A DNA stretch of 23,891 bases, from assembly GCA_947442255.1 (NCBI GenBank), contig CANEVO010000065.1, forward strand, positions 1 to 23,891, in the 5' to 3' direction. Positions within the stretch are counted from its first letter, which is position 1. The number at the start of each line of letters is the position of its first letter. The translations under genes were made by a program, and so were the position numbers. This DNA is from Opitutia bacterium. GTDB lineage: Bacteria > Verrucomicrobiota > Verrucomicrobiae > Opitutales > Opitutaceae. The notes beneath the pieces are model-generated. The model was not told the DNA's origin, made no database searches, and was given only the letters and a program-made list of their open reading frames with translations. Shown here one piece after another: positions 7,221 to 14,503 of the stretch.

Positions 7221-8354
7221 TCACCGCGTCACCGCGGCGAGAAACCATTCGATCGCATAGGTCGTCAACTGGCCGCCGGGCCCGTGCCGATTGACCTCGA
7301 AGGCATGCGTCGCCCACGGCAGCGACACGAAGACATGCCGGACGACGCACTCCGTGAGCCGCGCGGCCAGCCGCTCGCTATGCCGGTGCCAGACGAGGCC
7401 GTCGAGCTGGCCATGCATCAGCAGCGTCGGAGGCGAGCCGGCCTCCACTTGTTGCAGAGCGCTCGCCCCATCGTAGTTGGCCTGCGCCTTTTCCGGCGGA
7501 CCACCGAGGTATTGGCGCATCAGCGTCGGCGACTTGATCGCGTCGTCCTCCCAGGCATGCGCGTAGCCGAAATTTAAATCCGACGGCGCATACAATCCGA
7601 TCAGTCCGCGAATTGCGGGATCGCGCGCCGTGTAGGCCACGACCTCGGCAATCTGCCCACCGGCGGATCGCCCCAGGAGCACGAGCCGGCCGGGATCGAG
7701 CCCGAGTTCGCCGGCGTGCGCCTTGAGGTAGGCGATCGCGGCCAGCGTGTCATCGCGCGGGGCCGGCCATTGAAACGCCGGCGCGAGGCGATACGAGATC
7801 GCCGCGACCGCATAACCCCGCGAGGCCAGCCAGTGATTGAATCCCGCGAGCTGCTTCCGATCGCCGCTGTCCCAGCCGCCGCCATGGACAACCACGACAC
7901 AGGGCGCCGGGCGCGATCCCGCTCCGGCCGGACGATAGTAATCGAGCATCAGCCCCTCCGCGAAGGCCCGCGTCTCGACCGCCGCACGCGGCACCGAACC
8001 GCCCACGAGCTCCGTCAACGCAAACGCCGGCCGGCCGACCTCCACGCGATCGAAGGCGGCGGCGAGTCGATCCGGCAGATCCCTCGCAATCCGCGTCGCC
8101 TCGATCACGGGTTTCAAGAAGAGGCCCAAGGCGATGGCGGAGATCAGCAGCGTCGCGATCGCCGGCAGCGGGTGTGAACCGCGCGTCGACCAGGCGAGCG
8201 CTGCGAGTCCGAGCGGGACGAACGCGAGGGCATAACCATATTCTCCCGCGAGCACGGCCAGGCGCCATTGCGACCAGTCCGGCGACCGGACCACGGTCAA
8301 CAGCCCCATGGCCAGCACGAGCAGGGCGAACGAGAGAAGAGACCAACGCAGCAT
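7221..8354 (-). CDS. Membrane-anchored alpha/beta hydrolase (esterase/lipase family)
   Basis: The ATG at 8354 gives 377 aa and places a hydrophobic segment at the N-terminus (WSLLSFALLVLAMGLLTVV). A longer frame to 8435 adds 27 Arg-rich residues with no support. Two further hydrophobic segments (~40-56, ~64-82) suggest a three-helix membrane anchor before a soluble hydrolase domain from ~130. The fold markers are HGGGWDSGD (157-165, oxyanion hole), nucleophile S230 in GRSAGG, D318 in HGQLDG and H350 in WATHAFE. All three catalytic residues are present. This is the hormone-sensitive-lipase/BD-FAE-like group, and typical substrates are acyl esters or acylated sugars. The anchored arrangement suggests action at the membrane face. 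The substrate is unknown. Confidence 0.9.
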   Translation of the reverse strand: MLRWSLLSFALLVLAMGLLTVVRSPDWSQWRLAVLAGEYGYALAFVPLGLAALAWSTRGSHPLPAIATLLISAIALGLFLKPVIEATRIARDLPDRLAAAFDRVEVGRPAFALTELVGGSVPRAAVETRAFAEGLMLDYYRPAGAGSRPAPCVVVVHGGGWDSGDRKQLAGFNHWLASRGYAVAAISYRLAPAFQWPAPRDDTLAAIAYLKAHAGELGLDPGRLVLLGRSAGGQIAEVVAYTARDPAIRGLIGLYAPSDLNFGYAHAWEDDAIKSPTLMRQYLGGPPEKAQANYDGASALQQVEAGSPPTLLMHGQLDGLVWHRHSERLAARLTECVVRHVFVSLPWATHAFEVNRHGPGGQLTTYAIEWFLAAVTR

Positions 8355-8711
8355 CGGCTCAGGTATGGTCGAATGCGCCCGCGGGCGGCGAGCGGTGTTT
8401 TGCCTTCGAGCCCAAGCCCGTTGAACCACCGGCACCCAGGAGTTTCGAATCTTCGTGTTGGCGGTTCATTCTGAAACTCCGCAGATTGTTCTTCGCGCCC
8501 TTCGCGGTTTCGCGTGAACACTGAATCGGACACAGACCATTTGAACCACCGAGACACCGAGGCACCGAGGGAAAACCCGCGCTCTTTGTGCCTTTGTGGT
8601 TAAGTCCGAGGTTGGTGGTTTGAGCCTGAAGCCAGAACGCCAGGAATCTCCACGACACGAGGGCACAAACGGCGTTGCGGAGGCGATGTCCCCGCGCTCA
8701 TTCATTTCCGG
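8355..8711. other. Divergent intergenic region filled with repeat fragments
   Basis: This 357-bp gap separates the hydrolase (minus) from the pseudouridine synthase (plus), so it must contain both promoters. No gene is visible. It holds several repeat types: TGAACCACCGGCAC (8422-8435) against GTGTTGGCGGTTCA (8455-8468); GGAGTTTC (8439-8446) against GAAACTCC (8473-8480); a TTCGCGCCCTTCGCGG run (8490-8505); and the larger hairpin at 8544-8602. I could not pick a convincing -35/-10 pair. Confidence 0.6.
8544..8602. repeat. AACCACCGAGACACCGAG-type inverted repeat
   Basis: The left arm (8544-8569) begins AACCACCGAGACACCGAG. The right arm (8582-8602) reads CTCTTTGTGCCTTTGTGGTT and is its imperfect inverse. 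This sequence type recurs at 16312-16332. Similar elements are common between genes in environmental bacterial genomes, which is recalled rather than tested here. Confidence 0.7.
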
Positions 8712-9407
8712 ATGCGCCGGATCGATCAGTTTCTCGCCAACCTCGGCTACTGCAGCCGGCGCGAGGCGCGCGGCTGGGTCGAGGACGGACGCGTGACGGT
8801 GGGCGGCGGGGCGATCGACGACTCCGGCACCAAGGCCGCCGCCCCGGATGTCCGCGTGGATGGGGAACCCCTCGATCATCCGGACGGGTTGCTCCTGCTC
8901 TTTCACAAGCCCGTCGGACTCGTCTGCTCGCATGACGCACGCGAGGGCCTGAATGTGTATTCCGTGCTCCCACCGCGCTGGCAGCGCCGGAACCCGGCCA
9001 TCACCAGCGTCGGTCGGCTCGACAAGGACACCAGCGGCCTGCTGCTCCTCACGGATCAATCACCGCTGGTCCACCAACTCACCTCGCCGAAGCACAAGGT
9101 TCCGAAAGTCTACCGGGCCACGGTCGATGCCGATCTCTCCCCCGACCTCGTGGCACAGTTTGCGAGCGGCACGCTCCTGCTCGCAGGCGAAACCGAACCC
9201 TGTGCCCCGGCGAGCCTCACGCTGATTGGGCTCCGCGAAGCGGAGTTAACCCTCACCGAGGGCCGGTATCACCAGGTCCGGCGAATGTTCTCCGCGGTCG
9301 GCGCCACGGTGCTGACGCTGCACCGCGCGCGCTTCGGCCACCTCGATCTCGCCGAGGTGCCTTCCGGCCAGTGGCGGGAACTGCCTTTGGATGCCTTCGG
9401 GGTGTGA
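8712..9407 (+). CDS. rsuA: RsuA-family 16S rRNA pseudouridine synthase
   Basis: The 231-aa cytoplasmic enzyme converts a uridine in small-subunit rRNA (position 516 in E. coli) to pseudouridine. An N-terminal S4 RNA-binding domain spans ~1-55 (MRRIDQFLANLGYCSRREAR). The catalytic domain has the family motif GRLDKDTSGLLLLT (101-114) with catalytic Asp104. The motif LTEGRYHQVRRMFSAVGATV near the C-terminus separates RsuA/RluB/E/F enzymes from RluA and TruA families. The length matches RsuA. RluB/E/F-type specificity cannot be excluded. The next gene encodes another ribosome-related RNA-binding protein, so the two may be co-expressed despite a 141-bp gap of repeats. Confidence 0.9.
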   Translation: MRRIDQFLANLGYCSRREARGWVEDGRVTVGGGAIDDSGTKAAAPDVRVDGEPLDHPDGLLLLFHKPVGLVCSHDAREGLNVYSVLPPRWQRRNPAITSVGRLDKDTSGLLLLTDQSPLVHQLTSPKHKVPKVYRATVDADLSPDLVAQFASGTLLLAGETEPCAPASLTLIGLREAELTLTEGRYHQVRRMFSAVGATVLTLHRARFGHLDLAEVPSGQWRELPLDAFGV

Positions 9408-9411
9408 ATGC

Positions 9412-9501
9412 CGAGTGCCGAATTCCGAGTGGTAAATTTTGTCGTCCGGATGGTGGAGCCCGTCGTCCGCAGCCCATCGTCCGCAGTCCATCGTCCGTCC
9501 G
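9412..9501. repeat. Short repeats between rsuA and yhbY, including a 14-bp tandem
   Basis: A 14-bp unit, CCGCAG(C/T)CCATCGT, occurs twice in tandem at 9467-9480 and 9481-9494 and then decays (CCGTCCGCC). It is preceded by GCCGAGTGCCGAATTCCGAG (9416-9435), itself made of near-repeats of a GCCGAGT/TCCGAGT unit. No gene is present in this gap. Confidence 0.65.
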
Positions 9502-9548
9502 CCATTTTGCTTCTTCCCATCGGACGCAAAGGCCGGCATTCGCGATCC

Positions 9549-9833
9549 ATGTACGAATTTCCACTTACCGGCGCCCAGCGTTCGTTTCTGCGCAGCCAGG
9601 GCCAGACGCTCGAGCCGGTGTTGAAGATTGGGCGCAGCGGGCTGACGCCGGCCTTCTTCAACGAACTGCAGCGACTTCTCCGCAGCCAGGAGTTGGTCAA
9701 GCTGCGCTTCCTCGGCGCGAATCGCGACGAGCGGGAGAAACTCGGCGAACAGATTGCCGATGAAGGCCGGTGCGTGCTGGTCGGCGCGATCGGCAACACC
9801 GCTCTCTTCTACCGGCAAAATCCAGATCCGTAG
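9549..9833 (+). CDS. yhbY: YhbY/CRM-domain RNA-binding protein
   Basis: The ATG at 9549 gives a compact 94-aa protein (MYEFPLTGAQRSFLRSQGQ). A longer frame from 9408 would translate the repeat tract and is rejected. The whole protein is one CRM domain with the usual layout: LTGAQRSFLRSQGQTLEPVL, then KIGRSGLT, a helix FNELQRLLRSQELVKLRF, and a C-terminal IGNTALFYRQ. E. coli YhbY associates with the 50S precursor, and the domain also occurs in plant intron-splicing factors. It sits after the rRNA pseudouridine synthase, consistent with a ribosome-assembly role. Confidence 0.92.
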   Translation: MYEFPLTGAQRSFLRSQGQTLEPVLKIGRSGLTPAFFNELQRLLRSQELVKLRFLGANRDEREKLGEQIADEGRCVLVGAIGNTALFYRQNPDP

Positions 9834-9904
9834 GAGAGGCGCGTTGCGCTGCCCTGAGCCGGAATCCAGGAAGCCAGGGATCGGCCCAACCTCCCTTCCA
9901 GCCC

Positions 9905-10313
9905 GACCCCGGCCGACGGCTTGGAATTGATACGCGATGATCGAGTCCGTGCCCTTGAAGCGGAAGGCCCGGTTCATCGGCTCGTCGGCCATGTAGTCGG
10001 GCTCTTGTTCCTTCAGCACCCGTTCGCGGTTGGTCTCGCCGCTCGTCAGGTTGACGCCGGCGCCGCCGATCTCCTTCTCCCCATTGGTGAGGATATAGGT
10101 GTAGGCCTGCGTGGACTTGGAGCCACCGATCCGGGCCGCGCGCTTCTCGGTTTAGTTGTTATGGCGGCCGAGATTGCTGCCACTCGTATTGCCCGGAAGC
10201 TTCGTGGTCCAGAGTTGCGGCGCACCGGCGCCAAAGGCGAGTGAGGTCGCGCCAAACACGGCCGCGCAGAACGTGCGACGGACCCAGCGGGGGGAGTAGG
10301 TATTCGTGATCAT
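9905..10313 (-). pseudogene. Broken gene for a secreted protein, interrupted by an in-frame stop
   Basis: From the ATG at 10313 the frame encodes a signal-peptide-like start (MITNTYSPRWVRRTFCAAVF, then GATSLAFGAG). It stops at TAA 10152-10154 after 53 residues. The same frame then continues with clearly coding composition: EKRAARIGGSKSTQAYTYIL, then TNGEKEIGGAGVNLTSGETN, then EPDYMADEPMNRAFRFKGTD. Third codon positions are mostly G or C, like neighbouring genes, up to about 9915. There is no start codon directly after the stop; the next ATG is at 10019. I do not recognise the family. The DNA looks like a secreted protein gene broken by one nonsense codon or a small rearrangement. A palindrome at 10317-10351 abuts the start codon. 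Alternatively the 53-aa peptide is a genuine short gene. Confidence 0.5.
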
Positions 10314-10316
10314 CGT

Positions 10317-10351
10317 GGGTAGGGTTGAAACCGGACCCTCCGGTCCTACCC
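10317..10351. repeat. GTAG-type palindrome next to the pseudogene start
   Basis: GGGTAGG (10317-10323) pairs with CCTACCC (10345-10351), and inside it ACCGG (10330-10334) pairs with CCGGT (10340-10344). Read on the minus strand the element begins GGGTAGGACCGGAGGGTCCG, again a GTAG head with a GC palindrome. It ends 3 nt before the pseudogene ATG, where a ribosome binding site would lie. Confidence 0.7.
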
Positions 10352-10440
10352 AGCCGCGCCTCACCCCCGAACGGAATGTCGCCGTCCCCGTATCCATGCG
10401 CAGGCTGATCGCAGAGCCACGAGCGCCCGCCTGCTTCCGC

Positions 10441-11082
10441 TTAAGGTAGCGGGCGGATCGCGAGTTCCTTGAAGTGCGTGGTGCTCTTGGGGTCGTGCCC
10501 TTGGATCGCGATTGTTCCCGTGCCGAGCTTCCGGCCCGGCATGTTGGTCAGTGTCTTCGCCGGATCCCAGTCCATCGGCTCCGTCCAATCTGCCGTGGTC
10601 CGCCCATCGATTTGAATGACGATCCGCCGGCCCTCGACCTTGATGGAGTAGTCGCACCACACGTTGTCCTTGCTCGGGGCGTTATGCATCACATCCGCCA
10701 CCGCATAGAGTCCACCGGTCTTCTTGGCGTCGGAGTGGCTGGTGTTGACCTGACACTCGTAGCCCTTGATCGGCCAGCCCGACGCCTGGTACTCGGTGTG
10801 AACGTAGAGCCCGGAGTTCGAACCCGGCGTCGTCATCACCTTCGCCCGGAACTCGAAATTCCGGAAGGTCGCCTTCCCGTCCGCGCCGACATAGAAAAGA
10901 TGCGCGCGGCCGCCGCTCACCTTCAGGACGTCGTTCTCGACCGTAAACACGCCGGGCGTTTCCTCGTTCGACTTCCAGCCCGCGAGGTCGCGGCCATTGA
11001 ACATCGGGATCCAACCCTCCGCCGCCTGACCGACTTCACCAACCGCCAGGAACGCCAGGGCCATACCCAAGATGAATTTCAT
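10441..11082 (-). CDS. Secreted DUF1080 (3-keto-disaccharide hydrolase-type) protein
   Basis: The 213-aa protein has a signal peptide (MKFILGMALAFLAVGEVGQA, cleavage before ~A21). A single DUF1080/PF06439 concanavalin-like domain follows, with the typical opening GWIPMFNGRDLAGWKSNEE and the conserved SGLYVHTEYQASGWPIKGYE region. Members act on 3-keto sugars or bind glycans in the periplasm, and many Planctomycetota and Verrucomicrobiota carry dozens. The length is normal for a one-domain form. It is probably transcribed alone: repeats lie upstream (11138-11193) and a broken gene downstream. The isomerase and Gfo/Idh/MocA genes 2-3 kb away belong to families that work with DUF1080 proteins in known 3-keto-glycoside pathways, which supports but does not prove that role. 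Confidence 0.92.
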   Translation of the reverse strand: MKFILGMALAFLAVGEVGQAAEGWIPMFNGRDLAGWKSNEETPGVFTVENDVLKVSGGRAHLFYVGADGKATFRNFEFRAKVMTTPGSNSGLYVHTEYQASGWPIKGYECQVNTSHSDAKKTGGLYAVADVMHNAPSKDNVWCDYSIKVEGRRIVIQIDGRTTADWTEPMDWDPAKTLTNMPGRKLGTGTIAIQGHDPKSTTHFKELAIRPLP

Positions 11083-11137
11083 GGACGGGATCTAATTGCG
11101 TTGGCGCGTGCTGTCCAGTGCGCGGGCTGAGTGTGAA

Positions 11138-11193
11138 GTAGCACCGGTCTCCGACCGGTGGATCGCCCAATGCCGGTCGGAGACCGGCACTAC
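11138..11193. repeat. REPIN-like inverted pair upstream of the DUF1080 gene
   Basis: The left copy is 11138-11160 (GTAGCACCGGTCTCCGACCG, then GTG). The right copy is 11172-11193 (GCCGGTCGGAGACCGGCACT, then AC). They are near-perfect inverse copies of the outer family at 1034-1197, separated by 11 bp. Read inward from both ends, each starts GTAG. Confidence 0.88.
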
Positions 11194-11459
11194 GCTGAGA
11201 CCAGCCCGGAATTGACACCGGCCCGCACCGCGACTCGCTGCTTTTCCCCGCCTCGCGAGAGGCCCACCTCAACCGCCAACCCTCTCCCGAATATGAACGA
11301 GTTTGTCCTTTCCCTGACATCGCTCGCGGCGGTTGGCCCCGACGTGCGTCGCTGACGCCCGTCCGGGCGGCCATCGCTTGCGTCGCATGGGTCGCGCGAC
11401 CCATGTCACGTCTCGCCGCGGACGTTGACGCGTTCGCAGGCCCGGTGTTCGTTAGCGCG
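11194..11459. other. Gap before the RDD gene, with a perfect 20-bp palindrome
   Basis: No convincing gene is visible in 266 bp. A short frame beginning MNEFVLSLTSLAAVGPDVRR (11293-11355) has no support. CGCCCGTCCGGGCG lies at 11356-11369. A perfect 20-bp palindrome (CATGGGTCGC / GCGACCCATG) lies at 11386-11405, about 55 bp before the RDD start. It could be an operator, or half of a repeat. Confidence 0.55.
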
Positions 11460-12158
11460 ATGTTCACCATCATCGGGGGCGACGGCCGCGAGTACGGGCC
11501 GGTGAGCGCGGATCAGATCCGGAACTGGATCAATTCGGGCCGGGCCAATCTCGACACGCAGGCCAAGGTCCTCGGGTCCGAGGAGTGGCGCCGCCTCGCC
11601 GATTATGCGGAATTCGCCCCTCCGGGATCGCTGCCGCCGGTGATGGGACCACCGCTGACGGGCCAGCCGGTCGCGGCAGGGGAGACGGACCTCGCCCTCG
11701 TGAGTCTTGGGCAGCGCTTCGGCGCGGCCCTGATCGACGGAGTCCTGAAAATGCTCTGCTGGCTTCCCACCGCGAGCGCGCTCTGGGCGGTGCTGGGCGA
11801 TCAGATTCGGTCAGGCGAACAACCCTCGACCGCCGAGCTCATGGTCGCGATGGAAGGCGTGCTGTCCAAGTCCCTCCCCTTCCTCGCGGTGCTTGCGGTC
11901 GTGCAATGCCTCCTGCTTAGCCGGCGGGGGCAGTCGATTGGCAAGGCCCTGCTCGGCCTGCGCATCGTCCGGCTCGCGAACAACCACCAGGCCGGGTTTC
12001 TGCATGCCTTTGTGCTGCGGGGTATGATCCCGTGGGCGATCGAGCAGATCCCCTTTCTGGGCGGACTTTTCTGGCTGATCGATGTCAGCTTCATCTTCGG
12101 CGCCGAACGCCGCTGCCTGCACGACTACATCGCCACGACGAAGGTCGTGAAGATCTAG
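11460..12158 (+). CDS. GYF_2-domain plus RDD-family membrane protein
   Basis: The ATG at 11460 gives 232 aa and puts the GYF_2 (DUF4339) domain at the very N-terminus (FTIIGGDGREYGPVSADQIR, domain ~1-52). A start 19 codons upstream adds sequence that overlaps a palindrome and is not needed. After a Pro-rich linker (~53-78) comes an RDD domain. It has R86 and D93 in RFGAALID, hydrophobic helices at ~95-112, 138-153 and 197-214, and the late Asp in CLHDYIATTKVV (D222). RDD proteins are membrane proteins of mostly unknown role, some linked to ion transport. The GYF_2-RDD fusion is frequent in Verrucomicrobiota and Planctomycetota. It is probably a single-gene unit. Confidence 0.9.
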   Translation: MFTIIGGDGREYGPVSADQIRNWINSGRANLDTQAKVLGSEEWRRLADYAEFAPPGSLPPVMGPPLTGQPVAAGETDLALVSLGQRFGAALIDGVLKMLCWLPTASALWAVLGDQIRSGEQPSTAELMVAMEGVLSKSLPFLAVLAVVQCLLLSRRGQSIGKALLGLRIVRLANNHQAGFLHAFVLRGMIPWAIEQIPFLGGLFWLIDVSFIFGAERRCLHDYIATTKVVKI

Positions 12159-12161
12159 CTT

Positions 12162-12184
12162 TTGGACAGGGCTGGCAGGATACC
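12162..12184. repeat. CAGGAT-type repeat fragment
   Basis: GGACAGG...GGCAGGATACC follows the RDD stop codon. It belongs with the CAGGAT/ATCCTG-type sequences at 16249-16277, 21304-21320 and 21513-21550. Confidence 0.4.
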
Positions 12185-12219
12185 TGGAGGGCCGAGCTCC
12201 GCCGAGGCCGTTCCCCGTC

Positions 12220-13191
12220 CTACACGATCCGGTCCACCATCGGTTTCCCGTGAATGAACGCGTCGAGATTGCCCAGGAAATGGGCGACAATTGCCTCGTC
12301 CTGATCGTGCCGCCCGCCGCCGGTGTGCGGCGTGACGTAGCAGTTCGGCGCGGTCCAGAACGGGCTGTCCGCCGGTAGCGGCTCGGTCTCGAACACATCG
12401 AGATACGCCTCGGCGATCCGGCCGGAACGCAGGGCCTCGAGCAGCGCGGGTTCGTCCACGGTCGTGCCGCGGCCCACGTTGTAGAACCGGGCCCCGGGCT
12501 TGCAGCAGGAGAGCCGGCGCGCGTTCACGTACTGTCGCGTGCTGTCGTTGTCGGGGAGAATGTTCACCACGTGATCGGCCTCCGCCAGCGCGCTGCTGAC
12601 ACTTTCCTCGGAAATAATCCGCACGTTCTGCTCGCTGCGTGTCTGCCGGCGCACCGCGCTGATCTTCATGCCGAACGGCGCGAGCAGGTCGGCCAGCCGG
12701 CGGCCGATCGCCCCGAAGCCCAGGAGCAAAACCGTCTGGCCTGTGAGCAGCCGCGAATCGTACCGACGGCGCGTGTACTCCCAGCCACGGGTCGTGAGTT
12801 GATCCTGGTAGGACGGCAGCAGCCGCCGCCCGAACGCGAGCATCTGCGCGAGGAGGTGTTGCGCACAGGGATCGGCAAAGACCTTCGAGACGTTCGAGAA
12901 CGCGGACCCGCGGGCCCGGAAGCCTTCGCGGAACGCCGGCGTGTCATAACGGGTGTAGCCCGCCGTCGTCACCTCCGCCCAGCGCAGTTTGCCCGAGGCC
13001 AGGCACTGGGCCGGATCGGGCTGGCCGAATGCGATGTCGGCGGAGGCCAGCGCCGGGTCCGCCTGCCCCGGGACGAGGACCAACGCCGAGGCGTGCCCGG
13101 AAAAAACCAGCGTGTGACCCCGCGTGCCCGCGACGAGCATCTCGGTGACGGGATCGGTAAACTTCGCATTACTCCAAATGGTGAGACTCAT
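12220..13191 (-). CDS. D-isomer-specific 2-hydroxyacid dehydrogenase
   Basis: The 323-aa cytoplasmic NAD(P)-dependent oxidoreductase interconverts 2-hydroxy and 2-keto acids. The ATG at 13191 (MSLTIWSNAK) is preferred to one two codons upstream. The nucleotide-binding motif is LLGFGAIGRRL (G158-G163). The catalytic set is R241 (NVGRGTTVDE), E270 (DVFETEP) and H289 (PHTGGG), all present. The substrate-binding domain is made of residues 1-~110 plus the C-terminus. The length is typical. The substrate could be glyoxylate, hydroxypyruvate or a sugar-derived acid and cannot be read from sequence. It is divergent from the sugar isomerase gene, with 188 bp between them, so the two may share regulation. 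Confidence 0.93.
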   Translation of the reverse strand: MSLTIWSNAKFTDPVTEMLVAGTRGHTLVFSGHASALVLVPGQADPALASADIAFGQPDPAQCLASGKLRWAEVTTAGYTRYDTPAFREGFRARGSAFSNVSKVFADPCAQHLLAQMLAFGRRLLPSYQDQLTTRGWEYTRRRYDSRLLTGQTVLLLGFGAIGRRLADLLAPFGMKISAVRRQTRSEQNVRIISEESVSSALAEADHVVNILPDNDSTRQYVNARRLSCCKPGARFYNVGRGTTVDEPALLEALRSGRIAEAYLDVFETEPLPADSPFWTAPNCYVTPHTGGGRHDQDEAIVAHFLGNLDAFIHGKPMVDRIV

Positions 13192-13379
13192 GGGCAAAAG
13201 GGTCGCCGATGAGGACCGACCGCGCCGGGACCGGCAAGGAAAACGTGCCCACGGTCCCGTGACGCGTGAAAGCTGGAGCGGAGCGGGCGCCGCCGTGACA
13301 TTCTGCTTGCGACACGGGGAGCCGCGGCAAAATTATCACGTGCCGCGTCTGCGGTTTGCCCCTGTTCTTGCTCCCCGCT

Positions 13380-14423
13380 ATGCCAAGACCCGTCACCCTC
13401 TTCACCGGCCAGTGGGCCGACCTTCCCCTCGAGAAACTCGCCCCCCTGGTTCGCCAGATGGGCTACGATGGCGTCGAACTGGCCTGTTGGGGCGACCATT
13501 TCGACGTCGATGCCGCGGCCTCGAGCAAGAAGTACCTCGCGGCGAAGTGGGCGCTGCTGAAGGACCACGGACTGGAATGCCATGCCATTTCCAACCACCT
13601 CGTCGGCCAGGCCATCTGCGACCGGATCGACGAACGCCACCAGGCGATTGTCCCGCCGGATGTCTGGGGCAACGGCGAACCCGAAGGCGTCCGCCAGCGC
13701 GCCGCCCGGAAGATGATCCTGTCCGCCAAGGCCGCGCGGGCGTTCTTCGACGCGAAGCCCGGCCGCCGGCAGCGGGATGATTTTCCGGTCGTCGTCAACG
13801 GGTTCACCGGTTCGAGCATCTGGCATTCGCTTTATGCCTTTCCGCCCACGTCGCAGGCGTATTGGGATGCTGGCTACGCCGATTTTGGGAAGCGTTTCGG
13901 CCCGATTCTCGAGGCCTTCGACAAGGCGAACGTGAACTTTGGCCTCGAGGTCCATCCGACCGAGATCGCTTTCGACATCTCGAGCGCCGAGCGGGCCATC
14001 GCCGCCGTGAAGGGGCACAAGCGTTTTGGCTTCAACTACGATCCCTCGCACCTCGGGTACCAGGGAGTGGATTACGTGAAGTTCCTCCGCCAGTTTGCCG
14101 GCCGGATCTTCCACACCCACATGAAGGATGTCTGGTGGGGTCACGGCGACGGCTCCGCCGGCGTCTTCGGCGGACACACGAACTTCGGTCATCCGGGCCG
14201 CTATTGGGATTTCCGCTCGCTCGGGCACGGTGACATCAAGTTCGAGGACATCATCGTCGCGCTGAACGACACCGGTTATCGTGGCCCGCTCAGTGTTGAG
14301 TGGGAGGACATCCGGATGGATCGGATCCATGGCGCCACCGAGGCCGCGGCCTTCGTGCGAAAGCTCGACTTTCCGTCCAGCGCCCTCGCGTTCGACGCGG
14401 CCTTCGACAAGAAGAATCAGTGA
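13380..14423 (+). CDS. Sugar phosphate isomerase/epimerase (AP endonuclease family 2 TIM barrel)
   Basis: The ATG at 13380 gives 347 aa ([20 protein letters not shown]). An in-frame ATG 8 codons earlier is less likely. The xylose-isomerase-like TIM barrel has metal ligands visible at E190 (FGLEVHPTE), D221 and H224 ([10 protein letters not shown]), H245 (FHTHMKD) and E307 ([11 protein letters not shown]), all intact. The large loop [18 protein letters not shown] is typical of members in sugar-catabolic operons. Relatives isomerise or epimerise keto sugars, and some act as lyases or hydratases on 3-keto-glycosides. It is followed after 80 bp by a Gfo/Idh/MocA gene, a very common pairing, which suggests they act on the same sugar. 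Confidence 0.93.
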   Translation: MPRPVTLFTGQWADLPLEKLAPLVRQMGYDGVELACWGDHFDVDAAASSKKYLAAKWALLKDHGLECHAISNHLVGQAICDRIDERHQAIVPPDVWGNGEPEGVRQRAARKMILSAKAARAFFDAKPGRRQRDDFPVVVNGFTGSSIWHSLYAFPPTSQAYWDAGYADFGKRFGPILEAFDKANVNFGLEVHPTEIAFDISSAERAIAAVKGHKRFGFNYDPSHLGYQGVDYVKFLRQFAGRIFHTHMKDVWWGHGDGSAGVFGGHTNFGHPGRYWDFRSLGHGDIKFEDIIVALNDTGYRGPLSVEWEDIRMDRIHGATEAAAFVRKLDFPSSALAFDAAFDKKNQ

Positions 14424-14428
14424 CCGGA

Positions 14429-14500
14429 AGTAGCGGGTAGTGAGCATCGCAGTCACGAGCGTTTGCCTACTCGCTACTCGCTGCCCGGCTACTCACTACT
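14429..14500. repeat. TAGCGGGTAGTGAG-type inverted repeats inside the isomerase-oxidoreductase gap
   Basis: AGTAGCGGGTAGTGAG (14429-14444) is partly inverted by CTACTCGCTACTCGCTGCCC (14467-14486) and CTACTCACTACT (14489-14500). The last 8 codons of spacing before the oxidoreductase ATG are part of this element. It is built from near-copies of a TAGTGAG/TAGCGAG unit. Confidence 0.65.
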
Positions 14501-14503
14501 TTT

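Noticed and set aside
9246..10019. A 257-aa minus-strand frame overlapping yhbY and rsuA
   Set aside because: Only its first ~40 residues (the pseudogene tail) look coding; the rest is antisense to two recognised genes.
11293..11355. Short plus-strand frame MNEFVLSLTSLAAVGPDVRR
   Set aside because: 20 residues, no ribosome site, no partner; not enough evidence for a gene.
13307..13330. Possible promoter TTGCGA-N17-AAATTA before the sugar isomerase
   Set aside because: The -10 match is poor and similar matches are expected by chance in a 188-bp gap.
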